A program made the translations under genes and the position numbers. From Bradyrhizobium betae (GTDB lineage: Bacteria; Pseudomonadota; Alphaproteobacteria; Rhizobiales; Xanthobacteraceae): a DNA stretch of 64,000 nt. Position 1 is the stretch's first letter. Each line of letters begins with the position of its first letter. The stretch spans positions 5,586,501-5,650,500 of the forward strand of contig NZ_CP044543.1 in NCBI RefSeq assembly GCF_008932115.1, read 5' to 3'. Below, in pieces: positions 24,913 to 34,369 of this stretch. The notes below the pieces were generated by a model. The model worked only from the letters and a program-made list of their open reading frames with translations, was not told the origin of the DNA and ran no database searches.

Positions 24913-27900
24913 TTACCCCAGCCGTCCCGCCGCATGCGCGAGCAGCGTGTAGACCAGACCCGTTTCCGAGGTCAGGTGGTTGCGCAGCTCCTGTGGGCCG
25001 CGGCCGTCGCGGGCGACTTCGTCGAGCAGGCGCTCGAATTCGGCGACGTAGCGATCGACCGTGCCCTTGAAGTTGCGGTCGGCGCGGTACTTGCGGGCGA
25101 CCTCGTCGAAGGCCTTCTGGCCGGCCGGCGTATAGAGGCGCTTGGTGAAGGCCTTGTTCTCGCCGCGCTGGTAGCGGTCCCACATCTCGGCCGCGAGGTT
25201 GCGGTCCATCAGCCGGCCGATGTCGAGCGACAGCGATTCCAGCGGATTGCCGCCACCCTGCGGAGCCTGCGGCTGCGGCGCCGGTGCAGCCTGGCGGCCG
25301 CGCGGAGCTTCACGCCCCGTGGGCGCACCCTGGTTGGCGTCGGTGCGGTTCAACAGGTCCGACAGCCAGCCGTCGCGACCCTGGTCGTTGCCCGCGGGGG
25401 CAACCGGCGGCGCTTCGGTGCGGCGCGAAGAGGCGGGCATGCCGAGGTCCGGCGGCGGCAGCGTCGAGGCGCTGCCGGTATCGCGCACGCGCGTCTCGGC
25501 ACCACGACCGCCTGCGGTTGCCATCATCGGCTCTTCCTGGCGCTGGACGGCGACAGAAGCGCGGCCCGCGGTGGAGACGTCGAGCCCGCGGCCGTGCTGG
25601 GCCACGATGCGGTTGAGTTCGGCGAGGGCCTCGATCTGGTCGACGATCACCTTGCGCATCTGCGCAGTGCTCTCGGCGGCCTCCTGCGGCATCTCGAGCA
25701 CGCCGCGGCGCAGCTCGTTGCGGGTGGCTTCGAGCTCGTTGTGCATCTCGTACGCCATCTGCTTCATGCTGGAGACGAGGTTGCCGAACTTCTCGGCCGA
25801 CTGCTTGAACATCGCATCCGCCTCGTCGGTGGTCTGGCGGTAGATGTCGTGCATGGACTCGATGGTCTGCCGATGCTCTTCCTCGGAGGCCGACCGTACC
25901 GCCTCGAACTGGCGGGTGATCGCGGCCGAGCCTGCGCCGGCGGTCTCCGCGACGACGCGGGCGATGTCGCGGGCGCGCTCTTCGGCGGCGGCCAGCGATT
26001 CATCGAGCAGGCCGGTGAAGCGCGACAGCCTCTGGTCGAGATCGGTCGTGCGCAGGTCGATCGTGGTGACGAGCGATTCCAGCGCCAGCTTGCGTTCGGT
26101 GAGCGAGGCGGTGGTGTTCTTGTTGCTCTGCTCCACGACCTGGGCGGCTTCGACGAGCGCCTTGCCGTGCGCGTCGAACTGCGTCGAGAGCTCGCCGAGG
26201 TCCTGGAGCGCCCGCGTGGTCTTCGTGTTGAAGACGTTGAGCTGGTCTTCCAGGTTCTGCGTCGCAGCCCCGTTGCGCGAGGTGACGTCGTTCATCGCCG
26301 AGACGAAGTCGGCGACACGCGTCACCAGCGCCCGCTCGAGCGAGTTGAGGTTGTCGTGCGCACCGGTCAGCACCTCCTGGAGGAGGATGTTGCCTTCGCG
26401 CAGGCGCTCGAACAGGGCGACCGTGTCGGTGCGCAGGATCTTGCTGGTCTCCTGCATCTCGGTGACCGCCGCGATCGAGACCTGGCGCGACTGGTCGATT
26501 GCCGAGCGCGAGGATTGCTCGAGGTCCTTGAGCGACTTGCTGACCGCGCCGGTGGCCATCTCGCTCGCCGCGTTGATGGTGCGGGCGACTTCCGAGCCGT
26601 TGCCCATCATGGTCTGCGAGAACGCGTGACCGCGGGTCTCGATCGACTTCAGCGCGTCGGAGGTGACGCGGTCGATGTCGAGCGTGAGCTGGCTGGTCTT
26701 CGAGCCGATCGCGTCCACGAGCGAGCCGCGCTTGGCGTCGATCATGTTCGACAGGCGGTCGGCCTGCTGCTGCACATAGGTGACGATCTCGTCGGTCTTG
26801 CCGGTCATGGCCTGGCCGAAGCTGCTGCTGGCGGCGAGCACCGAGCGCTCGACGTCGGCCGAGCTCGACTTGACCCGCGAGCTCGCCTCGTTGGAGGCGT
26901 TGATCAGCGCATTCTGGGCGTTGAGCGCGCTGGTCTGGATGTCGTTGGTCGCATTCGTCGTCGCCGTGCTGAGCGCGCGCTCGATCTCGGTCGAGATCGT
27001 GCGGATCTGGCTCGCGGCATCCGCCGACGTCGAGGTCAGCGAGGTCTGCGCCTCACGCGCGCTGTTGAGGATCGTCGAAGCGGTGTCGGCGCCGACCGCG
27101 GTCAGCGTGCGCTCGATGTCCGTCGTCAGCGACTTGATCTGGCTCGCCGCGTCCGTCGAGGCGGAGATCAGCGTGCCCTGGGCCTCGCGCACGCCGCTGG
27201 TGAGGGCCTCGATGGTGGCGCCGCCGGCCGTCGCCAGCGCGCGCTGCATCTCGGCCGCCAGCGAACGGACCTGGCCGGTCTGTTCTGCGGAGACAGCAAG
27301 AAGGGTGCTCTGGGCGTCGCGGGCGCTGGTGGTGATCGTCTCGGCAGTCGACTGGCCGACCTGCGAGAGCGAACGGTGCACTTCCGCCGCGAGCGACTTG
27401 ACCTGGCTCGCCGCATCCGAGGATGCCGTGACCAGCGTGTTCTGCGCTTCGCGGGCGCCGGTGGTGATGGTCTCGGCGGTCGCGGTGCCCGCCATCGAGA
27501 GCGAGCGCTGCACGTCGGAGGACAGCGCCTTGATCTGGTTGGCGGTCTCGCTCGAGGCCGCGATCAGCGCGCTCTGCGCATCGCGGGCGCCGTCGGTGAT
27601 CGATTCCGCCGTGGTGGTGCCGGCCAGCGACAGCGAGCGCTGCACGTCGGCGGTGAGCGTCTTGACGTGGTTGGCCGCGTCCGAGGACGCCGTGACGAGC
27701 GTGGTCTGCACCTCGCGGGCGCCGGCCAGGATCGAGGCGGCGGTCGCCGAGCCCGCCGACGACAGCGTGCGTTCGACGTCGGCCGACAGCGCCTTGATCT
27801 GGTTCGAAGCATCGCCGGAGGCGGCGACCAGTGTCGACTGCGCTTCGCGGGCGCTGGTCAGGATCGAGTTCGCGGCACCAGTGCCGACCGCGGTCAGCGC

Positions 27901-30627
27901 ACGCTCGACCTCGGAGGAGGTCATCTTGAGCTGGGCGTTGACGTCGGAGGAGACCGTCATCAGCGACTGCTGGGCGGTGCGCGCACCGGTCTGGATCGTC
28001 TCGCTGGTGTTGACGACGAGGTTGGTGAGCGAGCGCTCGGCGTCCTCGACATGCGAGCGGATCGCGGTCGAGATCATCTCGGCGCGGGACATCATGTCCT
28101 CGCTGGCCTGGCGGCCGCTGCTTTCGATGCGGCCGGCAACGGCCTCAACGCGCGAGCCGAGCAGGTCCTCGAACTGCGCCACGCGCACGTCGATGTCGTT
28201 GGCGACCGAGCCGACCTTGGTCTCGATGGCCTGGTGGATGTCCTGGAAGCGCGCCGTGACCGTGTCGGTCAAATGCATGCTGCGGCCGTCGATGAGCTCG
28301 GTGACGCCGGTGATGCGGCGATCGACCGCCTCGATTGCCTGCGCGGTGCCGTCCGTGAGCGTCGAGGTCAGCAGCGTGAGGCGCGTGTCGATCGACTGCA
28401 CCGCCTGAGAGGCGCCATTCGTCACCGCGGTCGTCAGATAGGTCAGGCGGGAGTCGATGGACTCGAGCGCCTGCGAAGCGCCACCCGTGAGCGTCGTCGT
28501 GAGATGGGTCAGCCGCGTATCGATCGTCTGGATCGTCTGCGAGGCGCCATCGGTCAATGTCGTCGTCAGGTTGGTGAGACGGGAGTCGATGGACTCGAGC
28601 GCCTGCGAAGCGCCACCCGTGAGAGTCGTCGTGAGGTGGGTGAGGCGCGAGTCGATCGACTGGATCGCCTGCGTGGCGCCGTCGGTCAGCGACGTCGCGA
28701 GCGTGTTGAGACGCCCGTCGATGGTCTCGGTGACGGACCGGGCGCGGGTGTCGAACGATTCCTCGAGCGCGGTGACGCGGCCGCCGAGCTGCTCGTCGAA
28801 GGTCTTGATGTGGCCTTCGATCGTGCCGTCGAGGCTTGCGATCTTGCCGTTCAGCGACGAGTCGAGGTTGGTGACGCGTTCGCCGATCGTGGTCTCGAAC
28901 TGTACCAGGCGCTGGTCGAGCACGGCCGTGATCGCGCCGCCGTTCGAGGTGAAGCGGGTGTCGAAATTGTCGACATAGGTCTTCAGCGACTCATGGATGT
29001 CCTGCGTGCGCTGGCCCATGCGATCGACGATCTCGCCGCCGAACGTCTTCACGGTGCGGTCGAACTCGGAGATGTGGCGCGTGATCAGGGCGCCCAGCGT
29101 GCCGCTGTCGCGGGCGAACTTCTCGACCAGCTCGGTGCCCTGGTTCCTCACCAGTTCGTCGAACGCGCTCATCTGCAGCGACAGCGAATCGTGCGCGGTC
29201 TCGGTCTGGCTGACGACCTTGGCGACGAGGGTGTTGACCGTGGCGTCGAGCGCCTCGCTCGCCTTGTCGCCGGAGGTCATGATGTGGCCGGCGAGGCGGT
29301 TGCCGGCGTCGTCGATCTTGGCGGAGAGGTCGTTGGAGCGCAGCTCGAGCTCGAGCAGCAGCGAGTCCGACGAGTTCTTCAGGCTGTCGTGCACCTGCTC
29401 GGTGCGCTCGGAGATGCCGTCGACGATCGCGGCGGAGCGCTGCTCGAACTCGCCGGTGATGCGGTCGATGCGCTCGTTCAGCATCTCGTGGACGCGGTCG
29501 GCGAGGTCGACGAACTCGTCGTGGACGTGGCCGGTCTTGAAGTTGAGGCTGGTGGTCAGCCGCTCGCTGGCGTCGAGCACGGCGCGCGTGGTCTCGTTGC
29601 TGGCTTCCTCGAGGCGGTCGAGCAGGTCGCCGCCGCGCTCGCCGAGCGCGAGGATCATGTTGTCGCCGGCGTTGCTCAGCGCGCCGGTGATGTGGGCGCC
29701 GCGCTCTTCCAGAGCGCCGGTGATGGACTTGGCGACCTCGTCGACGCGCGAGGCGATCGCGTCCGAGATCAGCGCGATGTCGTGGCGCAGATCGATCTGC
29801 ACGCCGGAGATGGCGCTGCGGACCTGCTCCGCCTGGCCGACCAGGTTGTCGCGCTGGTGCGCGATGTCCTGGAGCAGGGCGCGGATGCGCACTTCGTTGT
29901 CGGAATAGGCGCGCTCGAGCGCCGCGACCTCGTTGGCGACCAGCGTCTCGAGCTCGCCGGCGCGCGCGATGGCGCGCTCGATGCCGTCGCCCATCGCCGC
30001 GACCTCGCGGCGGATGGCCTGGCCGACGGTGACCATGGAATCGGAGGCCGAGCCCTCCGGCTCGGAGAAGCGGATCGCGACCTGCGCCATCGCCTGCGCG
30101 ACGGCACTCATCTGCTGGCCGCGCCAGACCAGGCTTGCCAGGAAGAAGAACAGCATGACCGGCGCGAAGAACATCGTGACGAGGCCGGCAATGGCCAGCA
30201 CGCCGCCGCTCTGGCCCATCGCGGCCTGGATCGAGGGCAGGAAGCCGACGGTCAGCGCGGCGCACGCCGCGAGCCAGATGACGGTGAAGATCGTCGCGCC
30301 CGTGTAGATGTTGCGGGACGGGCGCCCCGTCTGCAGCGTCTGCAGGAGCTGACCGATGGTCGCGCGGTCGTCGTTGGCGGCGCGGCGCGAGGAACGCGGT
30401 TCTTCGATCGGATCGAACACGGCACGCTCGTTGGCGGCGGGGCGCGGTTCGAAGGTCGGCTCGTCGAACATCGGGGGAGACGGGGGCGCCATGGACGGCG
30501 CCGTCTCGTTGCGCATCGATGCGCTGCGGCTGGTATCGGCCGCCGTGTCGCTGATGTTCAGGGCTTCCTGGATCGCAGAAAGCGCAACTTCTGTGGGGTC
30601 TTTGGCCTTTTTCGGAGTGTTTGCCAT
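24913..30627 (-). CDS. Giant membrane-anchored apolipoprotein-like protein (GPR/RgsE-like polar growth protein)
   Basis: A protein of 1904 residues. A disordered N terminus (1-100) precedes two membrane segments at about 110-130 and 142-168. Then comes more than 1400 residues of almost uninterrupted amphipathic helix built on 22-residue (apolipoprotein-like) and 44-residue repeats. A Pro/Gln-rich linker (about 1700-1790) leads to a conserved C-terminal helical domain with LSLDIGRLMDRNLAAEMWDR. This architecture and size match Agrobacterium GPR and Sinorhizobium RgsE, which form a ring at the growth pole in Rhizobiales (established for those proteins). Orthology here is inference. The gene is divergent from an Hpt protein, with a CtrA-type box between. 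Confidence 0.7.
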   Translation of the reverse strand: MANTPKKAKDPTEVALSAIQEALNISDTAADTSRSASMRNETAPSMAPPSPPMFDEPTFEPRPAANERAVFDPIEEPRSSRRAANDDRATIGQLLQTLQTGRPSRNIYTGATIFTVIWLAACAALTVGFLPSIQAAMGQSGGVLAIAGLVTMFFAPVMLFFFLASLVWRGQQMSAVAQAMAQVAIRFSEPEGSASDSMVTVGQAIRREVAAMGDGIERAIARAGELETLVANEVAALERAYSDNEVRIRALLQDIAHQRDNLVGQAEQVRSAISGVQIDLRHDIALISDAIASRVDEVAKSITGALEERGAHITGALSNAGDNMILALGERGGDLLDRLEEASNETTRAVLDASERLTTSLNFKTGHVHDEFVDLADRVHEMLNERIDRITGEFEQRSAAIVDGISERTEQVHDSLKNSSDSLLLELELRSNDLSAKIDDAGNRLAGHIMTSGDKASEALDATVNTLVAKVVSQTETAHDSLSLQMSAFDELVRNQGTELVEKFARDSGTLGALITRHISEFDRTVKTFGGEIVDRMGQRTQDIHESLKTYVDNFDTRFTSNGGAITAVLDQRLVQFETTIGERVTNLDSSLNGKIASLDGTIEGHIKTFDEQLGGRVTALEESFDTRARSVTETIDGRLNTLATSLTDGATQAIQSIDSRLTHLTTTLTGGASQALESIDSRLTNLTTTLTDGASQTIQTIDTRLTHLTTTLTGGASQALESIDSRLTYLTTAVTNGASQAVQSIDTRLTLLTSTLTDGTAQAIEAVDRRITGVTELIDGRSMHLTDTVTARFQDIHQAIETKVGSVANDIDVRVAQFEDLLGSRVEAVAGRIESSGRQASEDMMSRAEMISTAIRSHVEDAERSLTNLVVNTSETIQTGARTAQQSLMTVSSDVNAQLKMTSSEVERALTAVGTGAANSILTSAREAQSTLVAASGDASNQIKALSADVERTLSSAGSATAASILAGAREVQTTLVTASSDAANHVKTLTADVQRSLSLAGTTTAESITDGARDAQSALIAASSETANQIKALSSDVQRSLSMAGTATAETITTGAREAQNTLVTASSDAASQVKSLAAEVHRSLSQVGQSTAETITTSARDAQSTLLAVSAEQTGQVRSLAAEMQRALATAGGATIEALTSGVREAQGTLISASTDAASQIKSLTTDIERTLTAVGADTASTILNSAREAQTSLTSTSADAASQIRTISTEIERALSTATTNATNDIQTSALNAQNALINASNEASSRVKSSSADVERSVLAASSSFGQAMTGKTDEIVTYVQQQADRLSNMIDAKRGSLVDAIGSKTSQLTLDIDRVTSDALKSIETRGHAFSQTMMGNGSEVARTINAASEMATGAVSKSLKDLEQSSRSAIDQSRQVSIAAVTEMQETSKILRTDTVALFERLREGNILLQEVLTGAHDNLNSLERALVTRVADFVSAMNDVTSRNGAATQNLEDQLNVFNTKTTRALQDLGELSTQFDAHGKALVEAAQVVEQSNKNTTASLTERKLALESLVTTIDLRTTDLDQRLSRFTGLLDESLAAAEERARDIARVVAETAGAGSAAITRQFEAVRSASEEEHRQTIESMHDIYRQTTDEADAMFKQSAEKFGNLVSSMKQMAYEMHNELEATRNELRRGVLEMPQEAAESTAQMRKVIVDQIEALAELNRIVAQHGRGLDVSTAGRASVAVQRQEEPMMATAGGRGAETRVRDTGSASTLPPPDLGMPASSRRTEAPPVAPAGNDQGRDGWLSDLLNRTDANQGAPTGREAPRGRQAAPAPQPQAPQGGGNPLESLSLDIGRLMDRNLAAEMWDRYQRGENKAFTKRLYTPAGQKAFDEVARKYRADRNFKGTVDRYVAEFERLLDEVARDGRGPQELRNHLTSETGLVYTLLAHAAGRLG
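26869..27924 (-). repeat. Eight tandem 132-bp (44-residue) repeats inside the GPR/RgsE-like gene
   Basis: Units follow the pattern L-x-x-[DE]-[VI]-x-R-[ST]-L-[ST] then TAETI, AR[ED]AQ-x-[TS]-L and ASSDAASQ[VI]K. Each is 44 residues, that is two 22-mers. Eight consecutive units can be read, plus a partial ninth beyond 26869. They have diverged in sequence but not in length. Confidence 0.85.
28312..28737 (-). repeat. Tandem 66-bp (22-residue) repeats inside the GPR/RgsE-like gene
   Basis: About six units of the form SIDSRLTHLTTTLTGGASQA plus two residues, alternating -ALE and -AIQ/-TIQ ends. DNA identity between alternate units is very high (for example around 28460-28500 and 28590-28630), which implies recent duplication or gene conversion of 132-bp doublets. 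Confidence 0.85.
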
Positions 30628-31023
30628 GTTCAGTCCGAGCCCTCGTTACTTGTACGCGTCCCCCGCGAGCCCCGCGCGCTACGCAAGCCCACAGACCGGA
30701 TCATGCCGCTTTTGCGGATTTCCGAGCCGTCCCCACCCGGACGGCTTGTCCGCTAATTTCCGCAACATCCTATTGGCAGAGCGTCGCGAATGAAATGCCT
30801 GCGATTAAGACAATCTTAATCATCGTTAACAGGATCGCGCCGTAACGCCTTAGCAATAAATGCAATTCTCCACTGGACTCGTGGGATTGCGGCAACTTTT
30901 CGTCAATAAACCGGCAGAATTAGGCAAAACGGCCCAAACATTTCATTAACCATTTTCGTGGTTGGGTGGAGGGAACCTGACCGCCGGACCGGCGGATCAT
31001 CGCGTGATGCCGGGGCCTGCGCC
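30628..31023. other. Divergent control region between the GPR/RgsE-like and Hpt genes
   Basis: This 396-bp region is AT-richer than its surroundings, especially 30780-30960. It contains the CtrA-type palindrome listed separately and several isolated TTAAC half sites (30826-30830 and near 30945). No RNA gene or small ORF is supported. Confidence 0.6.
30803..30821. promoter_or_regulatory. CtrA-type box TTAA-N7-TTAA in a perfect palindrome
   Basis: GATTAAGA-CAA-TCTTAATC is an 8-3-8 perfect inverted repeat, and it contains TTAA (30805-30808), 7 bases, and TTAA (30816-30819). A third half site TTAAC begins at 30826 after 6 bases. The spacing matches the alphaproteobacterial cell-cycle regulator CtrA. 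It is 178 bp upstream of the giant gene and about 200 bp upstream of the Hpt gene. Confidence 0.6.
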
Positions 31024-31398
31024 ATGACGCCTGAACTGCAACGGATGGACTGGATGCCTTCGCCCCCGCTTGCACCCATCGACAGCCCGCTCGACCTCGA
31101 CCACCTCTCCCGCATGACGCTCGGCGACGCCGAGCTGGAACAGGAAGTGCTCGCGATGTTCGCCGAGCAGGCGGTTCGCCTGATCGTGGCCATGGCGGCA
31201 TTGCCGGCCGAGGCCGGTGCGCTCGCACACAAGCTCAAGGGATCCGCGCGCGGAATCGGCGCCTTTGCGGTGGCGGATGCCGCCGCGAGCCTGGAGACGG
31301 CGATCCGGACCGGCCACAACCGGCCCGATGCCTTCGCCGCGCTGAAAGAGGCGGTGGCCGAGGTCCGCGCCGCCATCGAGGCTATCCTGAAGCACTAG
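31024..31398 (+). CDS. Histidine phosphotransfer (Hpt) domain protein
   Basis: A protein of 124 residues. After a Pro-rich leader, a single Hpt four-helix domain contains phospho-accepting His69 in ALAHKLKGSARGIGA. It relays phosphate between hybrid kinases and response regulators. No kinase or receiver lies next to it, so partners are unknown; it is not ChpT-like in sequence. Start at 31024 follows the first conserved Met; the upstream frame crosses the control region. Confidence 0.85.
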   Translation: MTPELQRMDWMPSPPLAPIDSPLDLDHLSRMTLGDAELEQEVLAMFAEQAVRLIVAMAALPAEAGALAHKLKGSARGIGAFAVADAAASLETAIRTGHNRPDAFAALKEAVAEVRAAIEAILKH

Positions 31399-31566
31399 GC
31401 CGGCACCCCGACAAAAGCGGGTGGCTTTAGTGGTTTGTTTTGACGCGCTTTCTTCCCGCGAACCGGTATCCACTTCGCTCGAAAACGCTATGGCGCCGCC
31501 CTGATCGACCCGTTATAGGACAGCCCGGACCCTCCTTTCTCCCAGATCGCGGCAGCACGAGCACAC

Positions 31567-31887
31567 ATGGCCAAAATTCACTTTGTCGACCACAAGGGCG
31601 AAACCCGTACGGTGGAAGTCGAGAACGGCGCAACCGTGATGGAAGCCGCCATCCGCAACAGCATCCCCGGGATCGAGGCCGAATGCGGCGGCGCCTGTGC
31701 CTGCGCCACCTGCCATGTCTATGTCGACGAAGCCTGGCGCGAGAAGGTCGGCAGCCCGACGCCGATGGAAGAGGACATGCTCGACTTCGGTTTCGACGTG
31801 CGTCCGAACTCGCGCCTGTCCTGCCAGATCAAGGTCTCCGACGAGCTCGACGGGCTCGTCGTGGCGACGCCGGAACGCCAGGCCTGA
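31567..31887 (+). CDS. 2Fe-2S ferredoxin (adrenodoxin/FdxB type)
   Basis: A protein of 106 residues. The cluster ligands are C40, C46 and C49 (CX5CX2C in [14 protein letters not shown]) plus C86 in RLSCQIKVS, spaced as in vertebrate-type adrenodoxins and bacterial ferredoxins serving P450s or FeS assembly. No isc/hsc genes flank it. A ferredoxin-NADP reductase 0.65 kb downstream is a plausible partner. Confidence 0.92.
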   Translation: MAKIHFVDHKGETRTVEVENGATVMEAAIRNSIPGIEAECGGACACATCHVYVDEAWREKVGSPTPMEEDMLDFGFDVRPNSRLSCQIKVSDELDGLVVATPERQA

Positions 31888-31899
31888 GCTTCTTGCTCG

Positions 31900-32367
31900 T
31901 TACGTGCGCGGCGGCGCGACCTCGACGCCGCGCTTGTGCCAGGGTCTGAGCTTCTCCAGCACTTCCGCCGTCAGCGCCGCGGGCCGGCGTGTCGCCTCGT
32001 CGAGCAGGACGCCGACCGACGTCGCTGACGCGATGCACTTCCCGTTCGAGAACACGACCTGTTCGAAGGTCACTGACGTCCGTCCCAGCTTCACCACACC
32101 GAGGCCAAGCTCGATCGTGTTGGGCCAATGCAGCTCGGCGCGGAAATGCATGTCGAGCCGCACCATGATCCAGGCAAGGCCCGGCGGGGTCAGCCCGTAT
32201 TCGGGTAGCTTCATCAGCGTGACACGGCCGGTCTCGAAATAGGTGGCGTAGACCGCGTTGTTGACGTGCTGGTTCGGATCGAGGTCGCCGAAGCGGACAT
32301 TGTCACCGAGGCGAAAAGGGAAGTCCTCGAGGCGCGGCGTCGTATTGAGGCGGCTTGGTGCGTTCAC
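31900..32367 (-). CDS. Hotdog-fold acyl-CoA thioesterase (4HBT/YbgC-like)
   Basis: A protein of 155 residues from a GTG start at 32367, which has GGAG 8 bases upstream; an ATG at 32391 in frame has no Shine-Dalgarno. The active-site helix signature is RFGDLDPNQHVNNAVYATYF, with the conserved Asp and the following H-V-N-N. A typical single hotdog domain. It releases CoA from small or aromatic acyl-CoAs; the exact substrate is unknown. It is convergent with the ferredoxin gene (12 bp apart). Confidence 0.85.
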   Translation of the reverse strand: MNAPSRLNTTPRLEDFPFRLGDNVRFGDLDPNQHVNNAVYATYFETGRVTLMKLPEYGLTPPGLAWIMVRLDMHFRAELHWPNTIELGLGVVKLGRTSVTFEQVVFSNGKCIASATSVGVLLDEATRRPAALTAEVLEKLRPWHKRGVEVAPPRT

Positions 32368-32530
32368 CGATTGATCTCCGTCATATCGCATCCCGTTACA
32401 GCCCAGTTATCCTGACCCGGCAAGTGGGGGCGGCTGCGGGGCGCTACCGCTTTTATGCCTTCCCTGATCCATCCCCGTTGGCTAGACAGGCAGGGTCACC
32501 TCTGCCCGCCGGGCGCCGTCCAACCGATAA

Positions 32531-33568
<1,038 letters not shown>

Positions 33569-33675
33569 CGACACCGGGAACGACAGGCGATGCCCCATGT
33601 TTCTGGTGCTGGAACCGTTCGCGAAATCGCCGTAGTCTGCGGCCATTGCAGTGGCGGCTCAGCAAGGTGATCATA

Positions 33676-34281
33676 ATGCGGAATTTCTTTTTCAGCTTTC
33701 GGCTGCTCTCGCTCCTCGCGCTGTCGTTCAGTGCGGTGAGTCCTGCTGCCGCGCAGGCCCAGCAGCCGACGGCTGCGGGGTTGTGGCAGAAGGTCGAAGA
33801 CGGCAAGACGGTGGGCTGGTTTCTCTTCATCGACCACAACGGTATCTTCGAAGGCGTGATCGCAAAGACCTTCCCGCGCCCCGGCGATGATCCGAACGAG
33901 GTCTGCGCCAAATGCACCGACGATCGCAAGAACGCGCCGGTGCTCGGCCTCTCCTTCATCCGCGACATGAAGCGCGACGGCTTGAAGTACGACGGCGGCA
34001 ACGTGGTCAATCCGCGCGACGGCAACATCTGGAAGGCCAAGATGACGGTGAGCCCCGATGGCCAGACGCTGACCATGCGCGGCTTCCTCGGCATTTCCCT
34101 GTTCGGCAAGGACGAGACCTGGACGCGCCTGCCTGATGCCAACATCGCCCAGGTCGATCCCGCCATCGTCGCCAAATATCTTCCCGCGCAGGCGACCGCC
34201 GCGACGACGAAGCCCGCGACCGCGCCCGCACCCGCGACCAAGAAGGGCGGCGCGATGATGGCGCCGGCGCCGAAGCAGTAG
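33676..34281 (+). CDS. Secreted DUF2147 protein
   Basis: A protein of 201 residues. A signal peptide ends near AAAQA (residue 26), followed by the DUF2147 domain: [17 protein letters not shown], then [32 protein letters not shown] and [19 protein letters not shown]. The tail (from about 165) is Ala/Thr/Pro-rich. DUF2147 proteins are periplasmic beta-barrel-like proteins of unknown function. AGG is 8 bases upstream of the ATG. Confidence 0.88.
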   Translation: MRNFFFSFRLLSLLALSFSAVSPAAAQAQQPTAAGLWQKVEDGKTVGWFLFIDHNGIFEGVIAKTFPRPGDDPNEVCAKCTDDRKNAPVLGLSFIRDMKRDGLKYDGGNVVNPRDGNIWKAKMTVSPDGQTLTMRGFLGISLFGKDETWTRLPDANIAQVDPAIVAKYLPAQATAATTKPATAPAPATKKGGAMMAPAPKQ

Positions 34282-34300
34282 GCTGCGTCCGCCTCTCTTG

Positions 34301-34367
34301 TAGCCCGCATCAGCGAAGCGATATGCGGGACGGCTTTTGCCGGATGTCGCTGCGCTCACCCGGGCTT
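34301..34367. repeat. Palindromic dispersed repeat (diverged)
   Basis: TAGCCCGCATCAGCGAAGCG through to GCGCTCACCCGGGCT. It belongs to the same class as 3507-3589 but its arms are imperfect. It lies immediately to the left of the IS110-type element. Confidence 0.65.
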
Positions 34368-34369
34368 CT

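Noticed and set aside
24934..30756. A 1940-codon open frame on the plus strand, antisense to the giant gene
   Set aside because: It is the mirror of strong third-position GC bias over a repetitive sense gene. Its product is Arg/Asp/Val/Gly-rich with no membrane segment or motif, while the minus strand encodes membrane segments, regular repeats and a terminator.
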